From the NCBI GenBank assembly GCA_032718475.1, contig JAUCBJ010002025.1, forward strand, positions 1 to 40,115: a DNA stretch of 40,115 nt. Reading direction: 5' to 3'. Both the position numbers and the translations under genes were made by a program. Below the pieces are notes generated by a model. The model saw only the letters and a program-made list of their open reading frames with translations, was not told the DNA's origin and made no database searches. How positions within the stretch are numbered: the first letter of the stretch is position 1; every line of letters starts with the position of its first letter. This DNA comes from Nemertoderma westbladi (Eukaryota > Xenacoelomorpha > Nemertodermatida > Nemertodermatidae). This document shows positions 18,902 to 29,317 of the stretch, one piece after another.

Positions 18902-19596
18902 AACTTGGGTGTGGAGATGCCTGGAAGGCGCCACATGTGAAGTAATACGAACTCCTAACTGCAGATTTAATTAAAAGTGCAATTAGTATGTACGTATGTA
19001 ATAATCATTAGTTTAGTCAAAATAAGCAAATATAATCAAAGTAAGTACTATAGTCATATAACCTTTTCCAATTAGCTACTGGGACTGGGGACCAATTGAC
19101 TATGACAAGACGAGACATTGGACGACTTCACACTTCTTGAGTGCGACGGCACAGGAGGGGGGGTGAGACTCGTCAGGAGTGAGTGGGTTGAGATAGGGGT
19201 TGAGTAATAGCGCGGAGAGAGTGCGGGTGCAATTCAAGTGTGGGGGGGGGAGAAGCAAGAGGCAAAGCGAGGGACAGGGAGGTCCGAGAGATAGGGTGAA
19301 AGAGAGCTTAGAGTCAGTTAGAGCGAGTTAGAGTGGTGAGAGTGTTGGTGAAACAAAAATTGTGTGAGAGAAACCCACAATCAGCCCGACACGGGATGCC
19401 AGATGTCTTGGAGATAGATGAATCTTGATAGATGAAGTTGCACCAAGACTGGGTAGCAATATCATACCCATTGGGAGCGGCCTGGATAGCCGGCTCCAAG
19501 AAAAATAACTCCACCCCACACCCGATAGTAGATCGGGATCCAGCGGAATTGAAGCGCACTTGAGGTGGATGCTATCTTCTCACCGGGAAGACAGCA
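18902..19596 (+). other. 3' untranslated stretch of element B
   Basis: There is no convincing ORF between the accessory ORF stop and the 3' LTR. An AT-rich part (18950-19070) is followed by purine-rich sequence with G runs (7 G at about 19157, 9 G at 19242-19250) and agagcgag-type near-repeats up to 19340. The rest has mixed composition. Short minus-strand frames here look like chance. Confidence 0.6.
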
Positions 19597-19606
19597 TGGG
19601 GGGGAG
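19597..19606 (+). promoter_or_regulatory. Polypurine tract of element B
   Basis: The purine run ggggggga followed by g ends immediately before the LTR start TGTTAGCGG at 19607. This is the position and composition expected of the plus-strand primer of an LTR retrotransposon, and it independently fixes the 3' LTR start. Confidence 0.75.
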
Positions 19607-19805
19607 TGTTAGCGGATTCAATTCCGCTAACCACCCCATAAAGTTGGGAAAACGGCACCTTTAAGCAATATTGGGAAGCACGAGGTTGATTGCCAATCAA
19701 CCTCGTGTCACCCCCAATAAACGGGGACGACAAACCCCAAAGGGCCGCACACAGAGGGAGGTTAGAGGTTAAACCTCCGGGAGGGGAAAGTAACAGCAGT
19801 GGGGG
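19607..19805 (+). repeat. 3' LTR start of element B (truncated)
   Basis: It begins TGTTAGCGG right after the polypurine tract. GTTAGCGGA (19608-19616) pairs with TCCGCTAAC (19623-19631), and CGAGGTTGATT (19681-19691) pairs with AATCAACCTCG (19695-19705), making two perfect hairpins. Bases 19684-19766 repeat 9315-9394 of the 5' LTR. After 19766 the sequence departs from the 5' copy, and LINE copy 2 starts at about 19806, so the R/U5 part is missing. AATAAA is present near 19717. Confidence 0.75.
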
Positions 19806-21455
19806 AAAGCCCACTTTGAAAAGCTCCTCAATAATGACAGGGTATTGCCTGATAACTTTATAGAAGTAAAAGTGTCTGAGTCTGTACTCCCAGATATTCC
19901 CATTGGCGATATCTCCTTTGCAGAAGTGAAGGCTGCTGCAAAGAGCATTAAGACCAATCGTGCCAGTGGAGTAGATGGTGTTCCCCCTGAGGTCTTTAAA
20001 ATACCTGAGTGTTTAAAGCTCATCTATCCCATCATAGTAGACATGTACCGTACATCAAGAGTTCCACAAGAAATGAAAACAAATAAGTTGGTGCCAGTTC
20101 CCAAGAAGGGCAACCTAACACTCTATGGTTCTTTTCGGGGAATCTCATTGATCTCGATTGCTGCAAAACTATACAATAGAATTCTATTAAATCGCATCAG
20201 GGATCCCATTGAGAGACTGCTACGTGGAAATCAGAATGGGTTCCGTAAAGGTCGTGGGACCATGGAGCCCATTTTGGCACTTAGAAGGATAATTGAAGAG
20301 TTATCAAAAAAGAAAGACAGGCATCTGGCTGTTATCTTTGTTGACTTCTTCAAGGCCTTTGATTCAGTCTCTCGCTTACGTATGTTCAGCATACTTTCAT
20401 TATATGGGATTCCTGATGAAATTATTGCAGCAATCAGATCAGTATACGATGGTTCGACAACATTTGTGTCTACTGTTGACGGTGACACAGAACCATTTGA
20501 AGTGTTATGGGGCGTCCTCCAAGGAGACACACTTGCACCGTTCTTGTTCATTATTGTGGTTGACTATGTTCTACGCATGTCCTTAGATCATCATAATGAT
20601 GATGGGGTGATGATAACTCCACCTACTGGCTCCAGAAGTCGAGGAAATCCTGCCAAGTACCTAACTGATCTAGACTTTGCTGATGACTTAGGAGTACTCT
20701 CAGAATCATTAGAGGGAGCCCAGCGGCTCCTCAGCTCATTAGAACATGCTGCTTCTAGTGTTGGTCTTTTTATTAACTCCAGAAAGACCAAAATTCTGAC
20801 AGTTAACTTTGAAAGTCCTCAGCAAGTCTCTGATCGGATGAGCATAAGCTCAAAGGATGGTATGCTTGAGCATGTGGACGACTTCTGTTACCTGGGATCA
20901 TGGATCCGGAAGTCAGGTGAGGACCTTCGAATACGTAAGGGAAAGGCATGGGCAGCCTTGAATAGGCTTTCCAGAATTTGGAAGTCACCTAGAATTAATC
21001 GGAAACTTAAGGTCCGATTATTTAGAGCAGCAGTAGTTCCAGTACTCCTCTACGGGAGTCCATGCTGGGCTCTAACTGCAGAGGACACCAAATCTCTGGA
21101 TGGCACATTCACAAGAATGCTACGCCGGGTACATTGTGCCAAGTACAATGCACACATCTCCAACCAGACACTATATAACATTGGAGGTGTCTCATTGGTT
21201 CCCCCAAGCTTGACACTAGAACAAAATCGCCTCCGCTTTGCAGGACATTGCTTTCGCCGTGAGGACCAGCCAGTGCATAATCTTGTACTTTGGCAGCCTC
21301 ATGGAGTGAATAAGCATGGTGGACAGCCCATGACTTTCTTGAGACGCATCTTAAAGGACACTGACCTTAAAGATGCGGATGATCTAGCAAATGTCATGGG
21401 TGATAGGGAGTTGTGGCGGTGCAATTTTGTTGACAAGCCGGCACAGCATTCTTAA
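19806..21455 (+). CDS. LINE reverse transcriptase, intact frame without endonuclease
   Basis: About 549 codons are open to the TAA at 21453. The frame is open from the truncation point and there is no native start. RT motifs in order: LVPVPKKGNLTLYGSFRGISLISIAAKLYNRILLNRI, QNGFRKGRGTMEPI, HLAVIFVDFFKAFDSVSR (motif A), WGVLQGDTLAPFLFI, LDFADDLGVL (catalytic FADD, about 20663-20690), GLFINSRKTKIL and FCYLGSWIRKSG. The C-terminal part ends with RMLRRVHCAKYN...LRFAGHCFRREDQPVHNLVLW. This distal module is typical of RTE-like and related LINEs. It would copy LINE RNA at nicked DNA, but this copy lacks endonuclease and promoter. Confidence 0.85.
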   Translation, partial: KAHFEKLLNNDRVLPDNFIEVKVSESVLPDIPIGDISFAEVKAAAKSIKTNRASGVDGVPPEVFKIPECLKLIYPIIVDMYRTSRVPQEMKTNKLVPVPKKGNLTLYGSFRGISLISIAAKLYNRILLNRIRDPIERLLRGNQNGFRKGRGTMEPILALRRIIEELSKKKDRHLAVIFVDFFKAFDSVSRLRMFSILSLYGIPDEIIAAIRSVYDGSTTFVSTVDGDTEPFEVLWGVLQGDTLAPFLFIIVVDYVLRMSLDHHNDDGVMITPPTGSRSRGNPAKYLTDLDFADDLGVLSESLEGAQRLLSSLEHAASSVGLFINSRKTKILTVNFESPQQVSDRMSISSKDGMLEHVDDFCYLGSWIRKSGEDLRIRKGKAWAALNRLSRIWKSPRINRKLKVRLFRAAVVPVLLYGSPCWALTAEDTKSLDGTFTRMLRRVHCAKYNAHISNQTLYNIGGVSLVPPSLTLEQNRLRFAGHCFRREDQPVHNLVLWQPHGVNKHGGQPMTFLRRILKDTDLKDADDLANVMGDRELWRCNFVDKPAQHS

Positions 21456-21503
21456 AAATGCAGCTGCAATGCAGCATGCCGATCCTAGTAGTAGTAGTAG
21501 TAG
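19806..21503 (+). mobile_element. LINE copy 2, 5'-truncated
   Basis: It starts abruptly at aaagcccactttgaaaagct, equivalent to position 14752 of copy 1, and stays nearly identical to it to the end, with a longer tail of repeated TAG (21485-21503). The left flank is the 3' LTR of B and the right flank is the coiled coil of B' gag on the other strand. I see no target duplication, so the copy sits at a rearrangement junction. Confidence 0.9.
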
Positions 21504-22144
21504 CTTCTCTCACCTCTCGTTCTTTACACTCATTCACTTCTCTCGCCTCTCGTTCTTTACGCTCTTTCACTTCCCTCTCAACCCTTTCTCTATACTCTTC
21601 TGCTTCCCTCACAGCCCTTTCTCTACACTCGTCTGCTTCCCTCGCAGCTCTCTCTCTTCACCATCCGGGTTTACCTTGGATGGTGTCATTCGAACTTGCC
21701 CATCCCACTAACTTAATCCCTCGCCTATCTATCAGATCTATCAGATAGGGTCCAATGTATACTCTACTGTATGGCGCTATCTCTGATCGCCACAATTCAA
21801 ACAGTTCTGTGGCGACCTCTCTCGCCCTCTCATTCGATAACTCGCCCTGCCCAAATCGGGCTAAATAATGAAAGTGTTTATCGCACTCACCCAGTCTGCG
21901 GTTTAGTTTGGCTTCATCTGACTTTGCTCCCTTCTTGGCATCGTTGAGGACCCTTCGGATGGCTATATATCCTCATCGCCACGTCCTCCTCCTGAACATC
22001 CTAGTCTCCCCATCTCGTTCAGTCCAGTGTGGCGGGTCGGTACTGCCTCATTGCCACCTCCCGAATTGTTGCGTCCCTGTCGCTGGGAGTACGCGGCAAA
22101 CTCCCACCCTTCTCTGAACTCTGGGGCGTTTCTCGTTCGCTCAT
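21504..22144 (-). pseudogene. N-terminal gag of B' (second B-family copy, minus strand)
   Basis: Minus-strand reading starts at an ATG at 22144-22142 (MSERETPQ, compare MSEPQDP of element B). After frame changes it matches element B gag: AKLNRRLGECDKHFHYLARFGQGELSNERAREVATELFELW...VYIGPYLIDLIDRRGIKLVGW (about 21690-21900), then the ERxxREAxE coiled coil up to the LINE tail at 21504. It has the orientation and the missing N-terminal part expected for the B'' relic (5247-9312), though the middle of gag is not present between them. Confidence 0.7.
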
Positions 22145-22216
22145 GTTGGCGTCGCTGTTGGTGTGTCGTCGGCGTCACAGTTGTTCATGTCCCAGTTAAC
22201 TCATAGGTTTCGACTA

Positions 22217-22585
22217 TGACGGGATCTGAGTTGGCTCAGGATCCCGACCGGTATGGTTTTGTGTCGTGTTGAGTAAGCATTGCCACATTTAAGTGACTGG
22301 AAAGGCTGAAAGGCCGTAGGCTGGTGTATAATAAAGAGTTTATAGCTTATCGTTGTTAATAATAGCTGAAATATATAAGTACCAGTAAAATACAGCACAA
22401 TCAGTATATAGCACTGGCGACGATGGTCAAAACCGTCAGACTTCAACAGTAATTAATAGCCAACTGAACATAATCAATATTGGGTAACGGTTTTATACAC
22501 ATTGCTTAGAAAGCTTATTATACATTCCTACCTACATGTTGATCTACCAATAGATACGCGTTAATTGGACATGTAATGTCCCACC
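22217..22585 (-). repeat. Probable LTR of B' (boundaries tentative)
   Basis: In element sense it ends in ggatcctgag..ctcagatcccgtca near 22217, like the 5' LTR end of element B (gggatcctccgatcccgtca). A TATA-like tgtataaaa lies near 22495 and another TATATATT near 22370. The proposed start at about 22580 lies at an inverted repeat, GGACAT..ATGTCC, preceded in element sense by purine-rich sequence. The start is a guess because no second copy is available. Confidence 0.4.
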
Positions 22586-23685
22586 ATTGGTTGGTTCTCC
22601 CTTCGCCACTCCTTATTCCCTCTACTCCTATGCCTTCCTCCCTGAGATAAATTGTTATCTATCTCCAAGCTGGCATTATATTGTGCTACATTCTCCTTGG
22701 TATGCAATATTATATTGGATATAATATTGCATACTTAACTGTGATTCATAAATCACTTTGTTCCCCATTTTCTCACTGGGTGGTGTGCAGTCTTAATCAC
22801 TCACTCACTGTTATATGGTCGCAAATACCAACAGTCTGTTTAGTTTCTCACCAAAACAATAAATATATTTATTTCCATTTATTTCTTCTTATTTCCTGGC
22901 TTCGCTTCCTAGTGAATTAAACTACTCTCGTAATGTAATGGTGCCTGTAGCTCTCATTGTGTGCGACATCTGACATCTGTAGATGTATGAATAATATATT
23001 AACATAGGTGAAAAGCAATCGGCTGTCCATTTGACAAATTTTAACTTTTAAATCATTAAGGACAATACGAAGTGGACACCTCCCCTTAATGCACCTAATG
23101 CCATTACTATTACATTTAATCGTTGATTAACAATGTTGATTTTAGTCATTTGTATAGTTTTTATTAATTTATATTATTTATTTATATTATGAACTGAACT
23201 CTACCTAATAGTAACATCCTTTTCTTGTTATAAAATATATTATTATGTTCTGTACATACGTGCGATCGGTGCGTTCCCCCATTATATTTTTACTTTATAT
23301 CTATGTTCTATAAATATTATAGCTACTGTACTTCTATCTAGGTATCTTACAATTCGCCACCTAGTGATTGACAGATGAACTACAGAAGTCTTTCTGTTTG
23401 TAGAGTTGCTAAACTTTTGATAGACTAGATGTGTACCAAGTTTGGATCCATAACATCAATGATGATTGACCCACTTATTAGCGTGTCAGACTGTCCACTA
23501 ATTATTAGGCTAGGTTAAGGTTCACCTAGACGTTTCTCAAACAATTCAAAATCAATTCAACAAATTAACACTAAAAAGACCAGACTTTGACTACCCCAAG
23601 TGAGTCAATTTTGACACACACCATTTTCCAGTTTAAATTAACCCCAATTGTCTGTCCATTCAAGACATATTTTTCACAACATAGC
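22586..23685. other. AT-rich sequence with no gene recognised
   Basis: Translations are short and have no recognisable motif. The only structure seen is the hairpin at 22700-22734. Bases next to 23685 are the flank of the element C 3' LTR. This may be host intergenic DNA or an unrecognised old repeat. Confidence 0.5.
22700..22734. repeat. Perfect 16-bp hairpin with 3-nt loop
   Basis: GTATGCAATATTATAT (22700-22715) and ATATAATATTGCATAC (22719-22734) are exact reverse complements around TGG. It could be a small palindromic repeat or part of a MITE. Nothing nearby tells which. Confidence 0.8.
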
Positions 23686-24878
23686 TGTTTGCGCTTTTAA
23701 GACCTTTGACAGTTTAACCTGCCAAATTAGGATGTCTTTTAGATGATATATAGTCTTTAGCCTATGACGAGTATTTGATACACTACATTAGCCGAAGCCA
23801 GTCTATGCGCAATCATTCACCCGCTGGATATACCCGGGAGACTGAATTCGGAAGCTTAATGATTGATGGTGTAAGCCTACCGTATTATTCGACTGATCGT
23901 TATATATAATCTCTGACAAATATTATTCACTTTCGGGAAATATTAACAGTTCCTTTAGGACGTGGCGCTCTAAATATGTAAACAGAGTTATGACTTAAAC
24001 TAGACACAACGAAAAGGCTATAGATTCACGTATATGGCGCATTCTTTAGGAGATGCTTTGTTATCAGTTACAATCATACACAATGCTGCACAATACTGCA
24101 CACTAATCTGACGACCTTCACTAAATTTAGTCACGTATAAAGAGAGCAACATACAATTTATGTCGGGCCTATGAAATAGCATTAGATTCACTTCAAACCA
24201 CTTAACATAGGTCGCAATCGTTTATCTGTAACCGGTCTCTCTAACCTTTAGTATATCAAGAAGGTGGGGTGTCTGACTATTGATCAGTATTCCGATATAA
24301 TATTTCATCAACCAATATAATGAATAACCGACAGTAAAAGCAGTAAAGTTAAGGTATGAATGATTATTAAGTGAGTTAACTGAGTTTTGGTATGATAACT
24401 CGGTTTGTTGAGTAAGATAAGTTTGGTATGATTCGATAACAGATATACGTTCTATAATTAAGCCTACTAATGTTAAACTAAAGACTGAAACACGGAGGTG
24501 CCAAAAGCCGATGTTCTTAGGCTCTGGGCAAAAACATAACACTGAACTACTGAGTTTCTGTATCCAACTCCAACACAGAGACAAAAAACGCTCTGATTGG
24601 TCGACCGAACAACGAGAGAACAAAGAAACAAAGAAATGTCGACGTGGCAATATCAGCTGTTAGCCGTCGTCATGGTAGCGACACTGTTTTCAAGAGGATC
24701 TAGCTTATTGCGTCACGAGATTGCGGATTATGTCCTCTAAAGTACAAATACAGAAGAAATGACTTTTATGTCCTCTAAAACACCAGTACAGCAAGGACAC
24801 GGCCTTTTTATGCCTGGTAAACCAACTACAGAGTACTTTACGGGAGAATAACCGGTTAATTACGCAAAAGCTTTTACA
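23686..24878 (-). repeat. Complete 3' LTR of element C, about 1.19 kb
   Basis: On the minus strand it runs from TGTAAAAGC at 24878 to ..GCGCAAACA at 23686. It is collinear with the D2 and D LTRs, with all three invariant blocks (CCTTTAGGACGTGGCGC at 23952-23968, cacccgctggatat near 23819, ggcgcattctttagga near 24036). It stands directly downstream of the accessory ORF and a purine stretch, GGGAGCGG (24879-24886), so it is a 3' LTR. It is more diverged from the D LTR than recent sister copies would be, which makes C a related subfamily. Confidence 0.85.
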
Positions 24879-24886
24879 CCGCTCCC
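24879..24886 (-). promoter_or_regulatory. Short polypurine tract of element C
   Basis: In element sense GGGAGCGG directly precedes the LTR start TGTAAAAGC. It is short for a polypurine tract but in the right place, about 70 bp after the accessory ORF stop. Confidence 0.5.
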
Positions 24887-24956
24887 AGAAAATGGGATTT
24901 AAGTCTATAAAATATAACAAATCACAGTTTCTAAAATATAAAAATACTCTAAACAG

Positions 24957-27900
24957 TTAGTCTTTCTTACGCGGACGGCGTTTACGCAGTTTTTTGAGGC
25001 TAGCAAGAGTCCTTTTCTCTTTGGGGCGAGCCACTTTACTAGGAGGGCTGTAACTCCTGGGTGAAGGGTGCAATACAATTGCATCAGAAGGTTTCGGATT
25101 GCGATCGGTGTATCCGCCGGTCGAGGTACCTGGTTGATCGATATCAACTTCAGCGGAGCGAGGTCTAACGGCCTTTAAGGCGCGTCTTAGGACAGCAGCT
25201 CCTACTGGTCCTTGACGGGTCGTCTGGACAACGGCGGTAGGTGGACCGTGAGTGGTGAGAAACTTCCTTGGTTTAATAGTTCTTTCCAGCTCGCGTTCTC
25301 GGGCTCGATATTCGTAGGGCCGTCGAGATACTTCCTGTAACTCAGGGTGCGAGTTGATAAATAAATCGCCATACTCAGGGTCTTGACGGATATAATGGAT
25401 CAAATGGTATGAAGTAATATCGTTAGGATTGACGTTCCTAAGGTATCTTCGAACAAATTTAGTGGAAATACACTCACCAACACGCTTCATTAGCTCGTAA
25501 CTCGGTATGCGTGTTTTTTGTTCCACAGACGCTAATAAATAAGGATGGAACGCGTAAACTCCCTCGTAAGAGCGTCCAGGGTAGTATCGATGACGGGACT
25601 CACAATGTAAATCCGCGTTCGCTTCCCAAGCTCGGATGTAGCGCAGGGTAATCATTTCATCTACGCTCTCTAAATCGGGATTAAAGGGGCAATTATAACT
25701 GGCATGTCCTTTAAGTTGACAGTGGTGGCATTGAGTCATAAATTGGGGGCAGACTGCAAAAATATGAGAGTTATTAAGTCTGCAATACGCACAATATATC
25801 TCCATCATTGGTTGTTCGTGGAAATAGGAGCAGGGTACGTCTGAGTCCATAGGGGTGAAATGGTCTCTCGATGCGCATAATCGACAACGTTTTCGAGAAA
25901 CATAGTTAGCGTGTCGATAATCGTATGCGGTGAGACATTGTGGACCTTGATACCACTCTAAGACGTAGTCGTTATCGCTGCTCCGGGGCGCTGTAGGCTG
26001 AATCGTTTCAGCTTCTAAGCATATTGGTTCGTCTTCCAATTGCATAGCTGAGGTAGGTGCGGCTGTCTCCGCAAGCGGACCCACTGTCTGAACTTCGACG
26101 ACAGAATAACCCGTGGGTATTCGGGGTCTTTGTATAACAGATGAATGTAAGTTCTGTATACAAATGTCCTGAAAAAGGGCAAATCCTGCGCTGTTTAGCT
26201 TCTCCGCCGCTGAGTCTCTCAGGCTGAGTTTGGTCAGAGCGCGGTCCTTGAACTGACTATCAACGTTACGAAACGGAGTCAGAAAGCGCCTGAAACATTC
26301 GAAGCGGATGAATTTATTGTGTTCATCTAACTTGGCGAGTTTGGTTCCGAGTATTAAGGGATGGGCGCGTATGGTACGACTGCACACATCGGCTAGCCAA
26401 CCGGCAAGTGCTGCGTTTTCAAAGATCGTGTATATAGCTAAGGAGGGACGAAGTGGAACACTCATAAAGCTATACACGGCGCCAGGTGCGGTCAATGGTC
26501 CATCAAAGTATAAACGAGAATAATGATCTCCGTATACTTGTTGGTAATTTATAGGATTTCCAACCTTGAAATTCCATCCGTATTCTTGAAAGGCAAGATG
26601 TCCGATGGAGGTTCGTTGTACTTTAGTAATTCCGCTGGGTGTATTGGCATACATACTGCGGAAGAAACCTTGGCCTTCTGCCCAAGGAGCAATCAGCTGA
26701 GTATCAACGAAGGGGTATGGAATGTTCTCCATATTCCGAAAGTCGTTCTGTAGGTCTCCATAAACAGCTGAGCCGATTTTAAGGATTCCTTCGTTAAACA
26801 ACATCTCGAGCACGGGTTGGGGTAACATCGATCCATCGATACCCATGGCCGGTTTGTGCTCGGTGTCGGTGACGTAACGCTGCGCGAGTTCAAATTGTCC
26901 ATGTCGGAGTTTCTTTTGTGTATCAGTAAGAGTTTCAAAAGAATAATCAATAACGTCGGAACACGCTCGAGTAAATACGTGGGTAGAACCAGCGAGTCCT
27001 CGTATATGTATCATCCGCGTAGTTCCAAGTTCTCCAACCGGAACGCTACCTTCGTTATCGTAAGTAACAACTCCATACATCTCGATAACGATAAGAGTTT
27101 CGTTCCACTCTTTTGTGGCATTTTCTAGTGTCATTCCCACAGGATGCCACAAGGTAGCGCATTCGCTAGCATTAGGCAGGTCTTTATACTTTAAATATTG
27201 TGTGGTATGTGTTTCCTCATCTCCATATCATTGTATTCTTTCCTCCTCGAATAACACATCAAGATTCCAGTGCACTAAACGAGTTTTGATGAATCCATCA
27301 AGATTATACGGAGGTATTGTTTCTTTCTCTATTCTGGAAACATTATATGGTTTTCGAAATGAGTTTACTTTAACTAACTGATCCAGATGTTTCTGCAGTT
27401 GTTCGAGTTCGACAAGATCGAGAGGATTTATTAGCGGTAGAAACTTCAGACTATGTGTAGGATCTTCCGGTTTTACCATGTAATATTGTTTTAGATTGAT
27501 GTAATAAGGGTGATCTTTGATCCCGTAAAACGAGTCCGGTAAAGGTCTAGCGCGTATGTTTACATTGTGTACCATGCGACGGACAAGATCTGCTCTATTG
27601 TCCGGAGGTTCAACGAGTATACCATCGACACGAGCGGATTCGATGGGCGGACGCTGCAACAGAGGAGCGTCGGCGATAAGATCTCGAGATCTTAGGTTGA
27701 TATCAACCGGTTGGGGTTGTGCCGTCGCAAAAAGCTTGTCTCTGAAATGGGGAACCATCGAGGGATGAAGAATGGTTTTAGAGTAGAGATCCGTCATAAG
27801 GATTTGCGCTTCGGGTTGAGCTAAAACCGCTTCTTCTCTCTCATCCAGTTCTATATGTCTCTCCTCGAGCTGATTCTCCTCCGCTTGTTGTTGTAGACGC

Positions 27901-28646
27901 TCATCTAGAAACTCTTGTAAAGAGTAGGTTCGTCCACGTTCGATGTCCTCCTCGAGATTTTGTATTTCTATATCGAACTGGGGTAAAGCTAATTCCTTCA
28001 CCGCTTGGACTTGTTGCTGCAATTTACACTTCTCCAAACAATCGTACGTTCCCTTTCCGATTTTCTGCCGAATAGCATCTAATGCGTTTCGTACGACGCT
28101 CTCTTCGACTTCCGTAACGGGTTGGATAGAGGTGAAGCCGGGACGGTTGTATGGGTTAAACGGCGATATTAGATGACCACGTCCCAATCCAGCTAGGTAG
28201 GGTTGGCGAATGTCCCGTGAGCCTACTACTGGAGTGCCACCGATCAACTGTTCGGGTAACACTAGATCTTTGAACAGTGAGTACAGTTCGGGAGGATCCG
28301 TGATACTATTAGGGTCATGAGTTTGAGGTCTGACTAAGGAATGCGGAGGTCTGACCGAGTATTCCGGAACTCTGATCATCGGTTTGTTCAAGGATCGCTT
28401 GAGTCGAGCGACCGCAGGGGACACGTCGAAAAGGTTTCGCTCGAAACTCCCATAAGTATATCGTGTAAAACTGTGTTTAGCGCAACGTCTCCGCGGATGT
28501 TTATGTCTTTCCGTTTGCTGATTGGGTCTAGGGCATTCGTCGCAGTAATACCAAAGACGCACGTCCTGCAGAGGAAACGCGGGTGATCGTTCTCCAGTTT
28601 TACAATATTCCTCCATCTGTTCGAAGCTATCTGGGACAACAGGTAG
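24957..28646 (-). CDS. Accessory 3' ORF of element C: large zinc-knuckle protein, one in-frame TGA, 5' end cut by element D
   Basis: One reading frame of about 1,228 codons runs from 28646 to the TAA at 24957-24959, broken only by TGA at 27228-27230. The codons between the TGA and the next ATG (27134) are in frame and sense. N-terminal part: a possible zinc site, YYCDECPRPNQQTERHKHPRRRC (about 28480-28545), and a Gln/Glu-rich coiled coil (about 27830-27940). After the TGA there is a domain of roughly 400 residues that I do not recognise. Three knuckles follow at about 25690-25886: CRLC..H..C (long third spacing), CAYCRLNNSHIFAVC and canonical CHHCQLKGHASYNC. Then comes a conserved W/Tyr-rich block and a very basic C-terminus (KKLRKRRPRKKD). 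No signal peptide or membrane segment is evident, arguing against an envelope protein. Residues read from 28748 to 28647 are antisense LTR of element D, so the true start lies beyond the insertion. The function is unknown. Confidence 0.75.
27228..27230 (-). other. In-frame TGA inside the element C accessory ORF
   Basis: The minus strand reads ATC CAA TGA TAT GGA. Reading stays open on both sides in the same frame (472 codons before, 756 after). It could be a nonsense mutation or a readthrough site. The 3' context TAT is not the known CTA readthrough signal. Confidence 0.85.
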
Positions 28647-29310
28647 TGTAAAAGCTTTTGTAGGATAACTGATTCGTTTGCCTTGCTGGCCAGTTCCCCC
28701 CCGGTCGCTAGAATACTCTAAAAGGGATCTATAGCTAAAATAGTGCAAGCTACCAGCTTATTGGCTGATGTGCTGTACGAATGTATCTGGGTTCTGTTCA
28801 ATCGGCCAACCAGCTTAGGGAGGTTGCCTCAGCCCTGCTGTCCGTATCGGCCAATAGAATTTGAGTGGGCGTTGATTTTGACCTATCCCAGAGCTACTGA
28901 ACTGAATTTCCTATCTGTATGCTCATCCTCTGTGTTGGACGGGAGCTTCGGGGAATAAGGGTAGTTGGTATCCTCGTATAGGGATGTAGTCATATGATTC
29001 TTTATATGATTCTGTTGTTGTGTTCCCATTTTTCGCCAGACCACCGGCTTTTGGGAAGAATTCTAGTAAAACTGCTTAAATTATCGAAAGTCTAACTGTT
29101 ATTCAACCAACCTACTGGTCTAATTAACGCACTATTGATCATATAATTCTCCCGAACTCTACTTATTAATTATATTGTTTGTACTGTTATTTACCGTCAG
29201 TTATTAATTGTATCTATTTGTTGATGGAAATATTGCTCTTTGGAGAATACTGATAAATCACCCAAAATTCCCAATTTTCTTGATACACTACAGGTTAGAG
29301 AGACAGGCTA

Positions 29311-29317
29311 TATATAA
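29311..29317 (+). promoter_or_regulatory. TATA-like element in the D LTR
   Basis: TATATAA lies in the middle of the 5' LTR upstream of AATAAA (29671). It is a plausible core promoter for the D RNA, but the equivalent position in the C LTR does not keep it, so its use is uncertain. Confidence 0.35.

Noticed and set aside
22586-23685. Host gene or exon
   Set aside because: No splice-bounded coding stretch, motif or codon bias was visible. Left as unassigned.
26308-26950. Short plus- and minus-strand ORFs overlapping the element C ORF
   Set aside because: They lie in alternative frames of the long minus-strand frame with no motif.
27228-27230. Selenocysteine codon
   Set aside because: No Cys-aligned position or redox motif around it, and no recognisable SECIS element in the 3' region.
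24957-28646. Envelope gene
   Set aside because: The position fits, but no signal peptide, transmembrane anchor, furin-type site or glycoprotein-like Cys pattern was seen. The cysteines form zinc knuckles.
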